DNA of 64,000 nt. Origin: JADJYF01 sp965278995 (GTDB taxonomy: Bacteria > Pseudomonadota > Gammaproteobacteria > Ga0077536). The notes below the pieces were generated by a model. It was not told where the DNA came from. It saw only the letters and a program-made list of their open reading frames with translations, and searched no databases. The position numbers were made by a program, and so were the translations under genes. The stretch is from NCBI GenBank assembly GCA_965278995.1, contig OZ257136.1:3038001-3102000 (forward strand). The letters are read 5' to 3'. Of this stretch, positions 1-7,919 are shown one piece after another (positions within the stretch are counted from its first letter, which is position 1; each line of letters opens with the position of its first letter).

Positions 1-681
1 CCGGACAACCTCGCACAGTTGAAACAGGTGCTGGCAACGCTCGACACACGCCAGCGCCAGCTGCGCATCACCGTGCGTCAAGGAATTGCCTCGAGCAGTC
101 AGTGGCGCCAGAACGAACTCGCTGCGCGGGCCGGTAGCGGTCAGCCAAACGGCGCCGTGGCGCCGCCGGGCCCGGGCCCGATAGTCGGCCCCGGCGCCGG
201 CATCGTGGTCGGTGACGGCGACAATCAAATTGCTTATCGGAACTACAGCACGCAAGGTGCCGACGACAGCGCAAATACCCATTTCGTCACGGCCATCGAA
301 GGCACACCCGCGTTCATCGGCGCCGGACAGATAGTGCCGCTGCCGCGCCAAAGCGCCGTGTTGACGCCTTATGGAGCCAGTATTCAGGAATCGCTGGATT
401 ACCAGCCGGTAGGCGCCGGCTTCTATGTCACGCCACGGCTCGCCGGCGATACCGTGCATCTCGAAATCTCGCCGTTCGCAGATAAACTCGACAGCCGCGG
501 CGGCGGACAGATTGCCCAGCATGGTTTATCGACCGTGGCCAGCGGGCGCCTCGGCGAATGGATCCCGCTCGGTGGCGCCGGGGAATCCTACAGCGAGAGC
601 GGCGGCGGCCTTGCCTACAGCACACGCCGCCAAGGCAGTGACAGCTACGACGTCTGGGTCAAGGTCGACGTTCTGCCCTGA
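1..681 (+). CDS. Secretin-like envelope protein, C-terminal part (5' end outside window)
   Basis: The reading frame is open from the first base, so the gene starts upstream. The first residues (PDNLAQLKQVLATLDTRQRQ) resemble the repeat that in type II/III secretins and PilQ is followed by a short conserved beta module. A Gly/Pro-rich linker follows, then about 120 residues rich in beta-strand patterns (IPLPRQ, GAGFYVTPRLAGDTVHLEIS, GLSTVASGRLGEWIPLGG). This resembles small secretin-like proteins of Gammaproteobacteria that lack the full pore domain. The role (periplasmic or outer-membrane) is inferred from this resemblance only; no partner gene is visible. It ends about 200 bp before the convergent monooxygenase gene. 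Confidence 0.6.
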   Translation, partial: PDNLAQLKQVLATLDTRQRQLRITVRQGIASSSQWRQNELAARAGSGQPNGAVAPPGPGPIVGPGAGIVVGDGDNQIAYRNYSTQGADDSANTHFVTAIEGTPAFIGAGQIVPLPRQSAVLTPYGASIQESLDYQPVGAGFYVTPRLAGDTVHLEISPFADKLDSRGGGQIAQHGLSTVASGRLGEWIPLGGAGESYSESGGGLAYSTRRQGSDSYDVWVKVDVLP

Positions 682-850
682 GTAACACCCAGTGGCTGTT
701 CCTGATCCTTCTGCACGGCTCAGGTCGCACTGCGGGAGAGCGTTGCAGCGACCGGTTGAACCCGCAGGATGTATTTTCCGAGCTTACATGGACGTACTCG
801 CCGCGTGTCCCGAAGCGCGTCTCCCACAGCGCGGCCGAACCTGGCCACCA

Positions 851-871
851 AGTGATCAGTGATCAGCAATC
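851..871. repeat. Short tandem repeat, three 7-bp units
   Basis: AGTGATC, AGTGATC and AGCAATC lie head to tail just after the convergent gene ends. The 682-883 gap otherwise holds nothing I recognise. Confidence 0.45.
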
Positions 872-883
872 AGAAACCGTCAT

Positions 884-2485
884 TCAACTCAGATCGAAAC
901 CCGCGTATCCCTTCGCCGCGACGTCGGCAAAGATCTCGCGATAAGCCGGTACGCCGCCGGCGAACAACAGGAAACGACCGCGTATGTTTTCGGGATTGGT
1001 GCTGCCGAAAAACCACGAATCCTGCATCTCATCGATCAGCAGACCCTTTGCTGACATATAGCAACGCTCGGTCCAGGCTTCTTCGGCTTCGACGGTGGTT
1101 TTGATTGTCTCAAACCCGTTATCGCGCATGTAGCGGATGCAGCCGATGATCCACTCGACGTTGCTTTCGACGCAACGCGTTATGTTGCAGAACAGGGCGG
1201 GATTATGCGGCCCCATGATGGCGAAGAAATTGGGAAAGCCGGAAAATTGCACACCGAGATTTGTTTTCGGGCCGTCGGACCAATGTTCCTGCAGAGAGAT
1301 GCCGTTCTCGCCGCGGATATCGATCCGCATGAGTTCGCCGGTGACGCTGTGAAAGCCGGTGGCGTAGACGATGACATCGAGGTCGTGCTTGTCGTCGCCG
1401 GTTTCGATCCCCTCAGGCGTGATCTTCGTAATCGGCGTCGCGCGTAAATCGACCAGCGCGACGTTGGGAAGATTGAACGTCTCGTAGTAGTTCTTCTCGC
1501 CGGGGCAACGCTTGGTGCCAAACGTGTGGCTCTTTGGGATCAGTTTCTCGGCCGTTGCCGGATCCTTGACTCGCGCCCGGATCTTCGCAGTCAGAAACTC
1601 GGCGACTTCATCGGCGATCAGACGCGACGTGAACGAGTCGCTGTAATTGCCCAGCCACAGCGCGAACCCGCCGCGATCGTACAATTCCTGGTAATGCGCA
1701 AGCCGTTCGGCTTTCGGCACATCGACACCGGCGCGTGGATCCTGATCGTGGATAAAACCCGCCCAAGTGCGTTTGCACAAATCGAATATCTGATGCGCTT
1801 TCTGCTTAAGCTCTTTTTGTTCAGCCGGCTCTATTGGACCGTTACGCAGCGGCGTACACCAATTGGCCGTGCGCTGGAAAACCGTCAGCTGATCGACCTC
1901 GGGTGCGATCGATTGAATGATCTGAACGGCCGTCGGGCCGCTGCCGATGACACCGACACGCTTGCCGCTGAAGTCGATCGTCTCTTTCGGCCAGCGCGCG
2001 CTGTGCAGCGACATGCCGGCGAAACTCTCAACGCCTGGGAAGTCCGGGATCTGAAAGGCCGACAACAGGCCGGTGGCAGCAAGGACGAAGCGCCCTCGGG
2101 CCCGCACGCCGTTCAGGGTCTCGATTTCCCACAGTTTGGTCGCACTGTCATAGATCACGGTGGCGACACGCGCATTCAATTCGATGTCCCGTTTCAAATC
2201 GTACTTGTCGGCAACAAAGTGCAGATACTGCTCGATTTCCGGCTGGCCGGAGAAATGCTCGGTCCACTCCCATTCGTCCAGTACTTCCTGCGAGAACGAG
2301 TACTGGTAGGAATAACTTTCCGAGTCGAAACGGGCACCGGGGTAACGGTTCCAGTACCAGGTACCTCCGATACCCGTACCGGCCTCGAATACGCGCGCTG
2401 TCATGCCGAGTTCGCGAAGTTTGTACAGCGAATAAAGACCGGAAACGCCGGCACCAATCACGATTACATCGAATGTCTGATTCAT
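884..2485 (-). CDS. Flavin-containing monooxygenase, Baeyer-Villiger type
   Basis: A 533-residue protein with the two Rossmann folds of class B flavoprotein monooxygenases. The FAD-binding GAGVSG is at residues 11-16, a GGTWYWNRYPG block at 40-50, and the NADPH-binding GSGPTA at 181-186. Between them, FAGMSLHSARWP (155-166) fits the Baeyer-Villiger fingerprint FxGxxxHxxxWP exactly, so the likely reaction is NADPH- and O2-dependent conversion of a ketone to an ester or lactone, as in cyclohexanone or steroid monooxygenases. The substrate cannot be read from sequence. The ATG is preceded by GAGGGG at good spacing. The gene stands alone, divergent from purL, with no catabolic neighbours or regulator. 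Confidence 0.88.
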   Translation of the reverse strand: MNQTFDVIVIGAGVSGLYSLYKLRELGMTARVFEAGTGIGGTWYWNRYPGARFDSESYSYQYSFSQEVLDEWEWTEHFSGQPEIEQYLHFVADKYDLKRDIELNARVATVIYDSATKLWEIETLNGVRARGRFVLAATGLLSAFQIPDFPGVESFAGMSLHSARWPKETIDFSGKRVGVIGSGPTAVQIIQSIAPEVDQLTVFQRTANWCTPLRNGPIEPAEQKELKQKAHQIFDLCKRTWAGFIHDQDPRAGVDVPKAERLAHYQELYDRGGFALWLGNYSDSFTSRLIADEVAEFLTAKIRARVKDPATAEKLIPKSHTFGTKRCPGEKNYYETFNLPNVALVDLRATPITKITPEGIETGDDKHDLDVIVYATGFHSVTGELMRIDIRGENGISLQEHWSDGPKTNLGVQFSGFPNFFAIMGPHNPALFCNITRCVESNVEWIIGCIRYMRDNGFETIKTTVEAEEAWTERCYMSAKGLLIDEMQDSWFFGSTNPENIRGRFLLFAGGVPAYREIFADVAAKGYAGFDLS

Positions 2486-2782
2486 GGATTTTCCCCTCGA
2501 ATGGGCGTGATTTTAGACCGTCGTCCGGTATCTTCCTATGGCCTTACCACTGCCGATGGGTTTCTCGGTGCCGAGGCCTTGGTCGGCGTTGCAGCCGGGA
2601 TGTTCCGGCATAAGTAGCCAACGCTGCGGCATCTTGGTCTGAATCACGACCGGGATACCGCGGCGCCCTGTTTAGTTCGCCTGCGCCTGGCAGTGGCACT
2701 CCGCCGCCGAGTTCACGACAATAGCGCCCTCGGCGGCCTGCGCGGGCAGGCCGTGCACCATCGTCCTCGAGGAACGCTTTCC

Positions 2783-5700
2783 ATGCTGCTATTGCGCGGC
2801 GCCCCGGCACTCTCCCCGTTCCGCATCCACAAAAGTCTGACCGAGAGTCGCAAACTCGACCCGACACTCCGCAGCCTCGACGCTGACCATGTCTATGTCG
2901 CCTGGCTGGAAGCGGATCAGGTTGCTACGCCGGCAGTTGTCGCCCGGCTGTGCGACCTGACTGGGGCGAGCGCGGTGATCGACGACAGCGCCGAATTCGC
3001 GCCGCAACTGCTCGTTGCGCCGCGCCTCGGTACGCTATCGCCATGGGCCAGCAAAGCGACCGAAATCTGCCGTAATTGCGGCCTGGCCGGCCTCGCTCGC
3101 ATCGAACGTGTGACCGCCTGGTGGCTATATGGAGGCGACCCGGGCAGTCGCGCTGCCGTGGCCATGTTGCTGCATGATCGCATGACCGAAACCGTGCTTC
3201 ATGACCGGTCCGCGCTCGCGCGACTCAATCGACCGCGCGAACCCGGCGCGCTCGGCACAGTTGCGCTCTTGGCGCGTGGTCGCGTGGCACTGGTGGAAAC
3301 GGATGCCGCACTCGGGCTCGCACTGGCCAGCGATGAAATCGATTATCTGGCGCAGCGCTATGGCGAACTCGGCCGCGATCCGACCGATATCGAACTGATG
3401 ATGTTCGCACAGGCCAACTCGGAGCATTGCCGGCACAAGATATTCAACGCGAGCTGGACCATCGATGGCGTGCCAGCCGCTTCAAGCCTGTTCGGGATGA
3501 TCCGCAACACGCATGCGCAGCATCCCAACGGCGTGCTTTCGGCCTATCGCGATAACGCCGCTGTCACCACCGGTTATCGAGCGGCACGCTTTTTCGCCGA
3601 CCCGAACAGCGCCCGCTACCGCGCGGTCGATGAAGATGTGCACATTCTGATGAAAGTCGAAACGCACAATCATCCGACTGCGATTTCGCCTTACCCGGGC
3701 GCTTCGACTGGAGCTGGCGGCGAGATCCGCGACGAAGGGGCGACCGGCTGCGGGGGGAAACCGAAAGCCGGCCTGACCGGTTTCAGCGTCTCGCATCTGC
3801 GCGTGCCCGGATACCCGGAGCCGTGGGAGACAACGCGCCCGCACAATCCACGGCTCGCCAATGCGCTCGCCATCATGCTTGAAGGGCCTATCGGGGCGGC
3901 ATCGTTCAACAACGAGTTCGGTCGCCCGGCATTATGCGGGTACTTCCGCAGTTTCGAATACGTCGCCGATGCGGAGAACGGCCTCGTTCGCGGCTATGAC
4001 AAACCGATCATGCTGGCCGGCGGCCTTGGCAACATCCGTGCCGGCCATGTCGAAAAGCGCGGCGTTGCTTCAGGCGATCACATCATCGTGCTGGGCGGGC
4101 CGGGCATGCTGATCGGTCTTGGCGGCGGTGCTGCATCGTCGGTCGGATCAGGCGTGATCGAAGCCGAACTCGATTTCGCCTCCGTGCAGCGCGACAACGC
4201 CGAGATGGAACGCCGCTGCCAGCAGGTCATCGATCGCTGCTGGGCCGAAGGCGAACGCAATCCCATTGCCATGATCCACGACGTCGGAGCTGGCGGATTG
4301 TCGAATGCGATACCCGAACTGTTGCACGATCACGGGCGCGGCGGCGTGATCGATCTGCGTGCGATTCCGAACGCCGATCCCGGCCTGTCGCCACTCGAAA
4401 TCTGGTGCAACGAAGCGCAGGAGCGTTACGTGCTCGCGATTTCCGCTGAGGATCTCGAACGCTTCGTCGAGATCTGCGCGCGCGAGCGTTGTCCGTTTGC
4501 CGCAGTCGGTACAGCGACGGTCGAAGAGCGCCTCGTCGTCAACGACACGAAACGCCGCGAATTCGTCATCGACCTGCCGATGGATGTCATCTTCGGCAAA
4601 GCGCCGCGCATGCACCGTGATGTCCACCACAGCGAGGCTTCGTTTCCGACGCTGGACTGCGCGCCGATAGCACTCGCCGAGGCCATCCAGCGCGTACTTC
4701 GCTACCCCGGTGTCGGCGACAAGCGTTTTCTGATCACCATCGGCGATCGCAGTGTCGGCGGTCTGGTCGTGCGCGATCAGATGGTCGGGCCCTGGCAGGT
4801 GCCGGTCGCCGATTGCGCCGTGACGGCGAGCAGTTTCATCGATCACGTCGGCGAAGCGATGGCGCTCGGTGAACGTACTCCGGTTGCACTTGTCGACGGA
4901 CCGGCCGCCGCGCGACTTGCCATCGCGGAAGCCGTCACCAATCTCGCCGCAGCGCGCATTTTACGCATCGAAGATATCGTGCTGTCGGCGAACTGGATGT
5001 GTCCTGCCGGCCATCCTGGCGAGGATGCGCGACTCTATGACATGGTTCATGCTGTCGGCATGCAGTTCTGCCCGGCGCTGGGGATCAACATTCCGGTCGG
5101 CAAAGATTCGATGTCCATGCAATCGACCTGGCAGAGCGAGGGACAGACCTGGCGCACGGTTGCGCCGGTGTCGCTCATCGCTACGGCATTTGCGCCGGTC
5201 ATCGACGTTCGCCAGAGCCTCACGCCGGAACTTGCGAAGGACGTGGAAACTGTTCTGTTGGTGATCGATCTCGGCCGCGGCAAAAACCGGCTCGGGGCCT
5301 CGATTCTCGCGCAATGTTTCGGCACGCCAGGTGGACAGCCTGCCGACTGCGACGCACCGGCCGATCTTGCCGACTGCTTCCGCGCGATTCAGTTGTTGAA
5401 TGATGGCGGCTATCTACTTGCTTATCACGATCGCTCCGACGGTGGGCTATTCGTCACACTGGCGGAAATGGCGTTCGCCGCGCGTACGGGTCTCGATATC
5501 GATCTCGCCGCCCTGGGTGACGATAGCCTGGCCGTATTATTCGCCGAGGAACCCGGCGCAGTCATACAAATTCGAACTGCCGACCTGCCGGTAGTCCTGC
5601 ACTATTTCCGTACCGACACCGGACTCGGCGACGCCGTCCACGTCGTCGGTCGACCGCAAGAGACACCGCGATTTCGATTGCACCGTGACGGTCACACCCT

Positions 5701-6661
5701 GTTCGATTCACCCTTGACCGAGTTGCTGACCGATTACTGCGCCAACACCCATGCCATGCAACGATTGCGTGATCACCCCGATTGCGCCGACGAGGAGTTC
5801 GCGACGATTGTGGATCCCGATGCCCGTGGTCTGCAGCTCGTCCTCCCGGAAGGATACGAGCGCCATCGTCCACGTCCAGCAACGGCCGTTCGACCGCGGG
5901 TCGCCATACTGCGTGAGCAGGGTGTGAACGGACAGATTGAAATGGCGGCGGCGTTCGACCGCGCCGGATTCGACGCCATCGACGTGCACATGACGGACAT
6001 TCTCGCCGGCCGACAATCACTGGCTGACATGGTCGGTCTCGCTGCCTGCGGCGGGTTCTCTTACGGCGACGTGCTCGGTGCGGGGCGAGGCTGGGCCGGC
6101 ACCATCCGGCACAATGAACGTGCACGTGCGGCATTTGCTGCTTTTTTTGCTCGCTCAGAAACATTCACGTTTGGCGTGTGCAATGGCTGCCAGATGCTGG
6201 CCGAGTTGAAAGACCTGATTCCCGGCGCAGCCGGCTGGCCAACTTTCCTGCGCAATCGTTCGGAGCAGTTCGAAGCGCGTCTGAGCTTGGTCGAAGTCGA
6301 GCATTCCCCGTCGGTACTGATGGCCGGCATGGCCGGGCTGCGCGCGCCCGTCGTTGTCTCTCACGGCGAAGGCCGCGCGCACTGGGACGATGCCGCGATA
6401 GCTGGCAACGCGGGCGGTGTCTGCCTGCGCTTCATCGATGCCGATGGTCAGCGTGCGGCGCGTTATCCCGCCAATCCCAACGGTTCGCCGCAGGGGATCA
6501 CCGGCCTGACCAGTACGGACGGTCGCGCCACCATCCTCATGCCGCATCCCGAACGCGTCTTCCTGCGCCGGCAGATGTCCTGGTTCGCGCCTGACTGGCA
6601 CGACGCTGAAAGTCCGTGGATGGCGCTGTTCAATAACGCGCGACGTTTCGTCGAAACCTGA
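2783..6661 (+). CDS. purL: Phosphoribosylformylglycinamidine synthase (single-chain)
   Basis: Purine biosynthesis step 4: FGAR + glutamine + ATP gives FGAM. At 1,292 residues it matches the long proteobacterial form, with N-terminal, ATP-grasp-like synthetase and glutaminase parts in one chain. The synthetase part carries NSEHCRHKIFN and HNHPTAISPYPGASTGAGGE. The class I glutamine amidotransferase domain starts near residue 1038, with nucleophile C1133 in FGVCNGCQML and the His-Glu pair in PHPERVF near the C-terminus. I chose the ATG at 2783 because AGGA lies about 10 bp upstream and the protein then begins MLLLRGAPALSPFR, as in known PurL. Upstream in-frame starts would add 30 low-complexity residues. 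It is monocistronic, with about 300 bp upstream shared with the divergent monooxygenase. Confidence 0.97.
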   Translation: MLLLRGAPALSPFRIHKSLTESRKLDPTLRSLDADHVYVAWLEADQVATPAVVARLCDLTGASAVIDDSAEFAPQLLVAPRLGTLSPWASKATEICRNCGLAGLARIERVTAWWLYGGDPGSRAAVAMLLHDRMTETVLHDRSALARLNRPREPGALGTVALLARGRVALVETDAALGLALASDEIDYLAQRYGELGRDPTDIELMMFAQANSEHCRHKIFNASWTIDGVPAASSLFGMIRNTHAQHPNGVLSAYRDNAAVTTGYRAARFFADPNSARYRAVDEDVHILMKVETHNHPTAISPYPGASTGAGGEIRDEGATGCGGKPKAGLTGFSVSHLRVPGYPEPWETTRPHNPRLANALAIMLEGPIGAASFNNEFGRPALCGYFRSFEYVADAENGLVRGYDKPIMLAGGLGNIRAGHVEKRGVASGDHIIVLGGPGMLIGLGGGAASSVGSGVIEAELDFASVQRDNAEMERRCQQVIDRCWAEGERNPIAMIHDVGAGGLSNAIPELLHDHGRGGVIDLRAIPNADPGLSPLEIWCNEAQERYVLAISAEDLERFVEICARERCPFAAVGTATVEERLVVNDTKRREFVIDLPMDVIFGKAPRMHRDVHHSEASFPTLDCAPIALAEAIQRVLRYPGVGDKRFLITIGDRSVGGLVVRDQMVGPWQVPVADCAVTASSFIDHVGEAMALGERTPVALVDGPAAARLAIAEAVTNLAAARILRIEDIVLSANWMCPAGHPGEDARLYDMVHAVGMQFCPALGINIPVGKDSMSMQSTWQSEGQTWRTVAPVSLIATAFAPVIDVRQSLTPELAKDVETVLLVIDLGRGKNRLGASILAQCFGTPGGQPADCDAPADLADCFRAIQLLNDGGYLLAYHDRSDGGLFVTLAEMAFAARTGLDIDLAALGDDSLAVLFAEEPGAVIQIRTADLPVVLHYFRTDTGLGDAVHVVGRPQETPRFRLHRDGHTLFDSPLTELLTDYCANTHAMQRLRDHPDCADEEFATIVDPDARGLQLVLPEGYERHRPRPATAVRPRVAILREQGVNGQIEMAAAFDRAGFDAIDVHMTDILAGRQSLADMVGLAACGGFSYGDVLGAGRGWAGTIRHNERARAAFAAFFARSETFTFGVCNGCQMLAELKDLIPGAAGWPTFLRNRSEQFEARLSLVEVEHSPSVLMAGMAGLRAPVVVSHGEGRAHWDDAAIAGNAGGVCLRFIDADGQRAARYPANPNGSPQGITGLTSTDGRATILMPHPERVFLRRQMSWFAPDWHDAESPWMALFNNARRFVET

Positions 6662-6756
6662 CGAACGCGTGTCGGCTGGCGCCGCGCGGTCGCGGCAGAT
6701 AGGATTTAGCGCAGCACCGCGCATGTAGCGCGAAACGACCGGGAGAGGAGAGGATC

Positions 6757-7302
6757 ATGGCACGCGGTTTATTGCTCATCGACATCCAGAACGATTATTT
6801 TCCCGGCGGAACGATGGAACTCGCCGGCATGGAACAGGCGGCCGACAACGCAGCCAGGCTGCTGGCGCGATTTCGCGCCGATGGTGCCCCGCTGTTTCAT
6901 GTTCAGCATCTGGCGACGCGGCCGGAAGCGGGCTTCTTTCTGCCCAGTACGCCGGGCGCCGAGATCAATCCCCGTGTCACGCCTGCCGCGGGCGAATCGT
7001 TGACCCAGAAACATTTCCCAAATGCATTCCGCGCCACCGCACTTGCCGAGACTGTACAGAAAGCGGGCGTCGACGAGCTGGTGATTTGCGGCGCCATGAG
7101 TCATATGTGTATTGATGCCAGTACGCGCGCCGCATTTGATCTCGGCTTGCGCTGCATCGTTGCCAGCGACGCCTGCGCAACGCGCGATCTCAACTTCAGT
7201 GGGCAGTCGATCAAGGCCGTTGATGTCCATGGTGCATTCATGGCCGCGCTTGGTAGCGTTTACGCACAAATGGCGCACTCTCAGGCGCTGCTCGGTACCT
7301 GA
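6757..7302 (+). CDS. Isochorismatase-family cysteine hydrolase
   Basis: A 181-residue cytoplasmic hydrolase of the isochorismatase / nicotinamidase superfamily. The triad is visible: D9 in LLIDIQNDYF, K85 in QKHFPNAF and C118 in SHMCIDAST, next to the family's cis-peptide region. The sequence is of the general YcaC/RutB-like small type. The substrate (amide or N-carbamoyl compound) cannot be told, and it lacks the ArCP domain of EntB. A very strong ribosome binding site (GGAGAGGAGAGG) precedes the ATG. The stop is 4 bp before the Smr-domain gene, so the two are probably translated from one message. Confidence 0.87.
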   Translation: MARGLLLIDIQNDYFPGGTMELAGMEQAADNAARLLARFRADGAPLFHVQHLATRPEAGFFLPSTPGAEINPRVTPAAGESLTQKHFPNAFRATALAETVQKAGVDELVICGAMSHMCIDASTRAAFDLGLRCIVASDACATRDLNFSGQSIKAVDVHGAFMAALGSVYAQMAHSQALLGT

Positions 7303-7306
7303 AGTC

Positions 7307-7837
7307 ATGACCAGCGAGGACGACCACAGCACGTTCGCGCATCTTGTCGGCAAGGTGAGACGATTACGCCACGATACCGTCCAGCTCGAAAGACCGCGCC
7401 CGCCGGCACGGCCGCGGCCCGTCGAGCCTGAGGCCGGACTCCCGCCGCTGACACCGGACATGCAGCGCGACGACAGCAGTGCTGCTGCTCCGGAAGGAAG
7501 CTTCCAGCGCAACGGCGTGCAAAGCAGCGTCCTGCGCAAACTGCGCCGTGGTCAATATCCGGTCGCGGCCGAACTCGATCTGCACGGTTTGAATCTACGC
7601 GAAGCGGGCGTGCGCCTGGCGCACTTCATCGCCGACGCGCGCGGCCGACGATTCAATTGCGTGCGCATCATCCACGGCAAGGGGTTGTCCTCGCCCGGCC
7701 TGAGAGCCGTGCTCAAACCGCAAGTGCTGCGCTGGTTGCGTCACCATGAGGCGGTGCTCGCCTATACGCCAGCGCAGGACAGTGATGGCGGCTCAGGCGC
7801 GCTGTATGTACTGTTGCGCAGTCACGCGCCTGCCTGA
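7307..7837 (+). CDS. Smr-domain protein (Smr/MutS2 family)
   Basis: A 176-residue protein. The first ~85 residues are charged and Pro/Arg-rich, probably disordered. The C-terminal half is an Smr domain: ELDLHGLNLREAG opens it and RIIHGKGLSSPG carries the HGKG motif, giving the LDxH...HGxG signature of Smr nucleases. Stand-alone Smr proteins of this size (YdaL/SmrA-like) are thought to act as DNA or RNA endonucleases; some rescue stalled ribosomes (SmrB). The start ATG at 7307 follows the hydrolase stop by 4 bp with no separate strong Shine-Dalgarno, which suggests translational coupling. Confidence 0.88.
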   Translation: MTSEDDHSTFAHLVGKVRRLRHDTVQLERPRPPARPRPVEPEAGLPPLTPDMQRDDSSAAAPEGSFQRNGVQSSVLRKLRRGQYPVAAELDLHGLNLREAGVRLAHFIADARGRRFNCVRIIHGKGLSSPGLRAVLKPQVLRWLRHHEAVLAYTPAQDSDGGSGALYVLLRSHAPA

Positions 7838-7850
7838 ACAGGCCAAAACA

Positions 7851-7917
7851 GGCTGGTGAAAAACGTCGCGAGCAAAGGCTGGACAAGATGCACGAGCGCG
7901 GTAGTTTTTCACCAGCC
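7851..7917. repeat. Perfect 14-bp inverted repeat with 39-bp centre (REP-like or bidirectional hairpin)
   Basis: GGCTGGTGAAAAAC at 7851-7864 is repeated as its exact reverse complement at 7904-7917. It fills the gap between two convergent genes. Each arm ends in a run of five A or T, so the fold could end transcription from both sides, but the length of the centre and the clean arms look more like a mobile palindromic element. Confidence 0.7.
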
Positions 7918-7919
7918 AG

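Noticed and set aside
1526..2617. 363-codon plus-strand open frame
   Set aside because: Antisense shadow of the monooxygenase gene; composition is that of a mirrored GC-rich coding frame.
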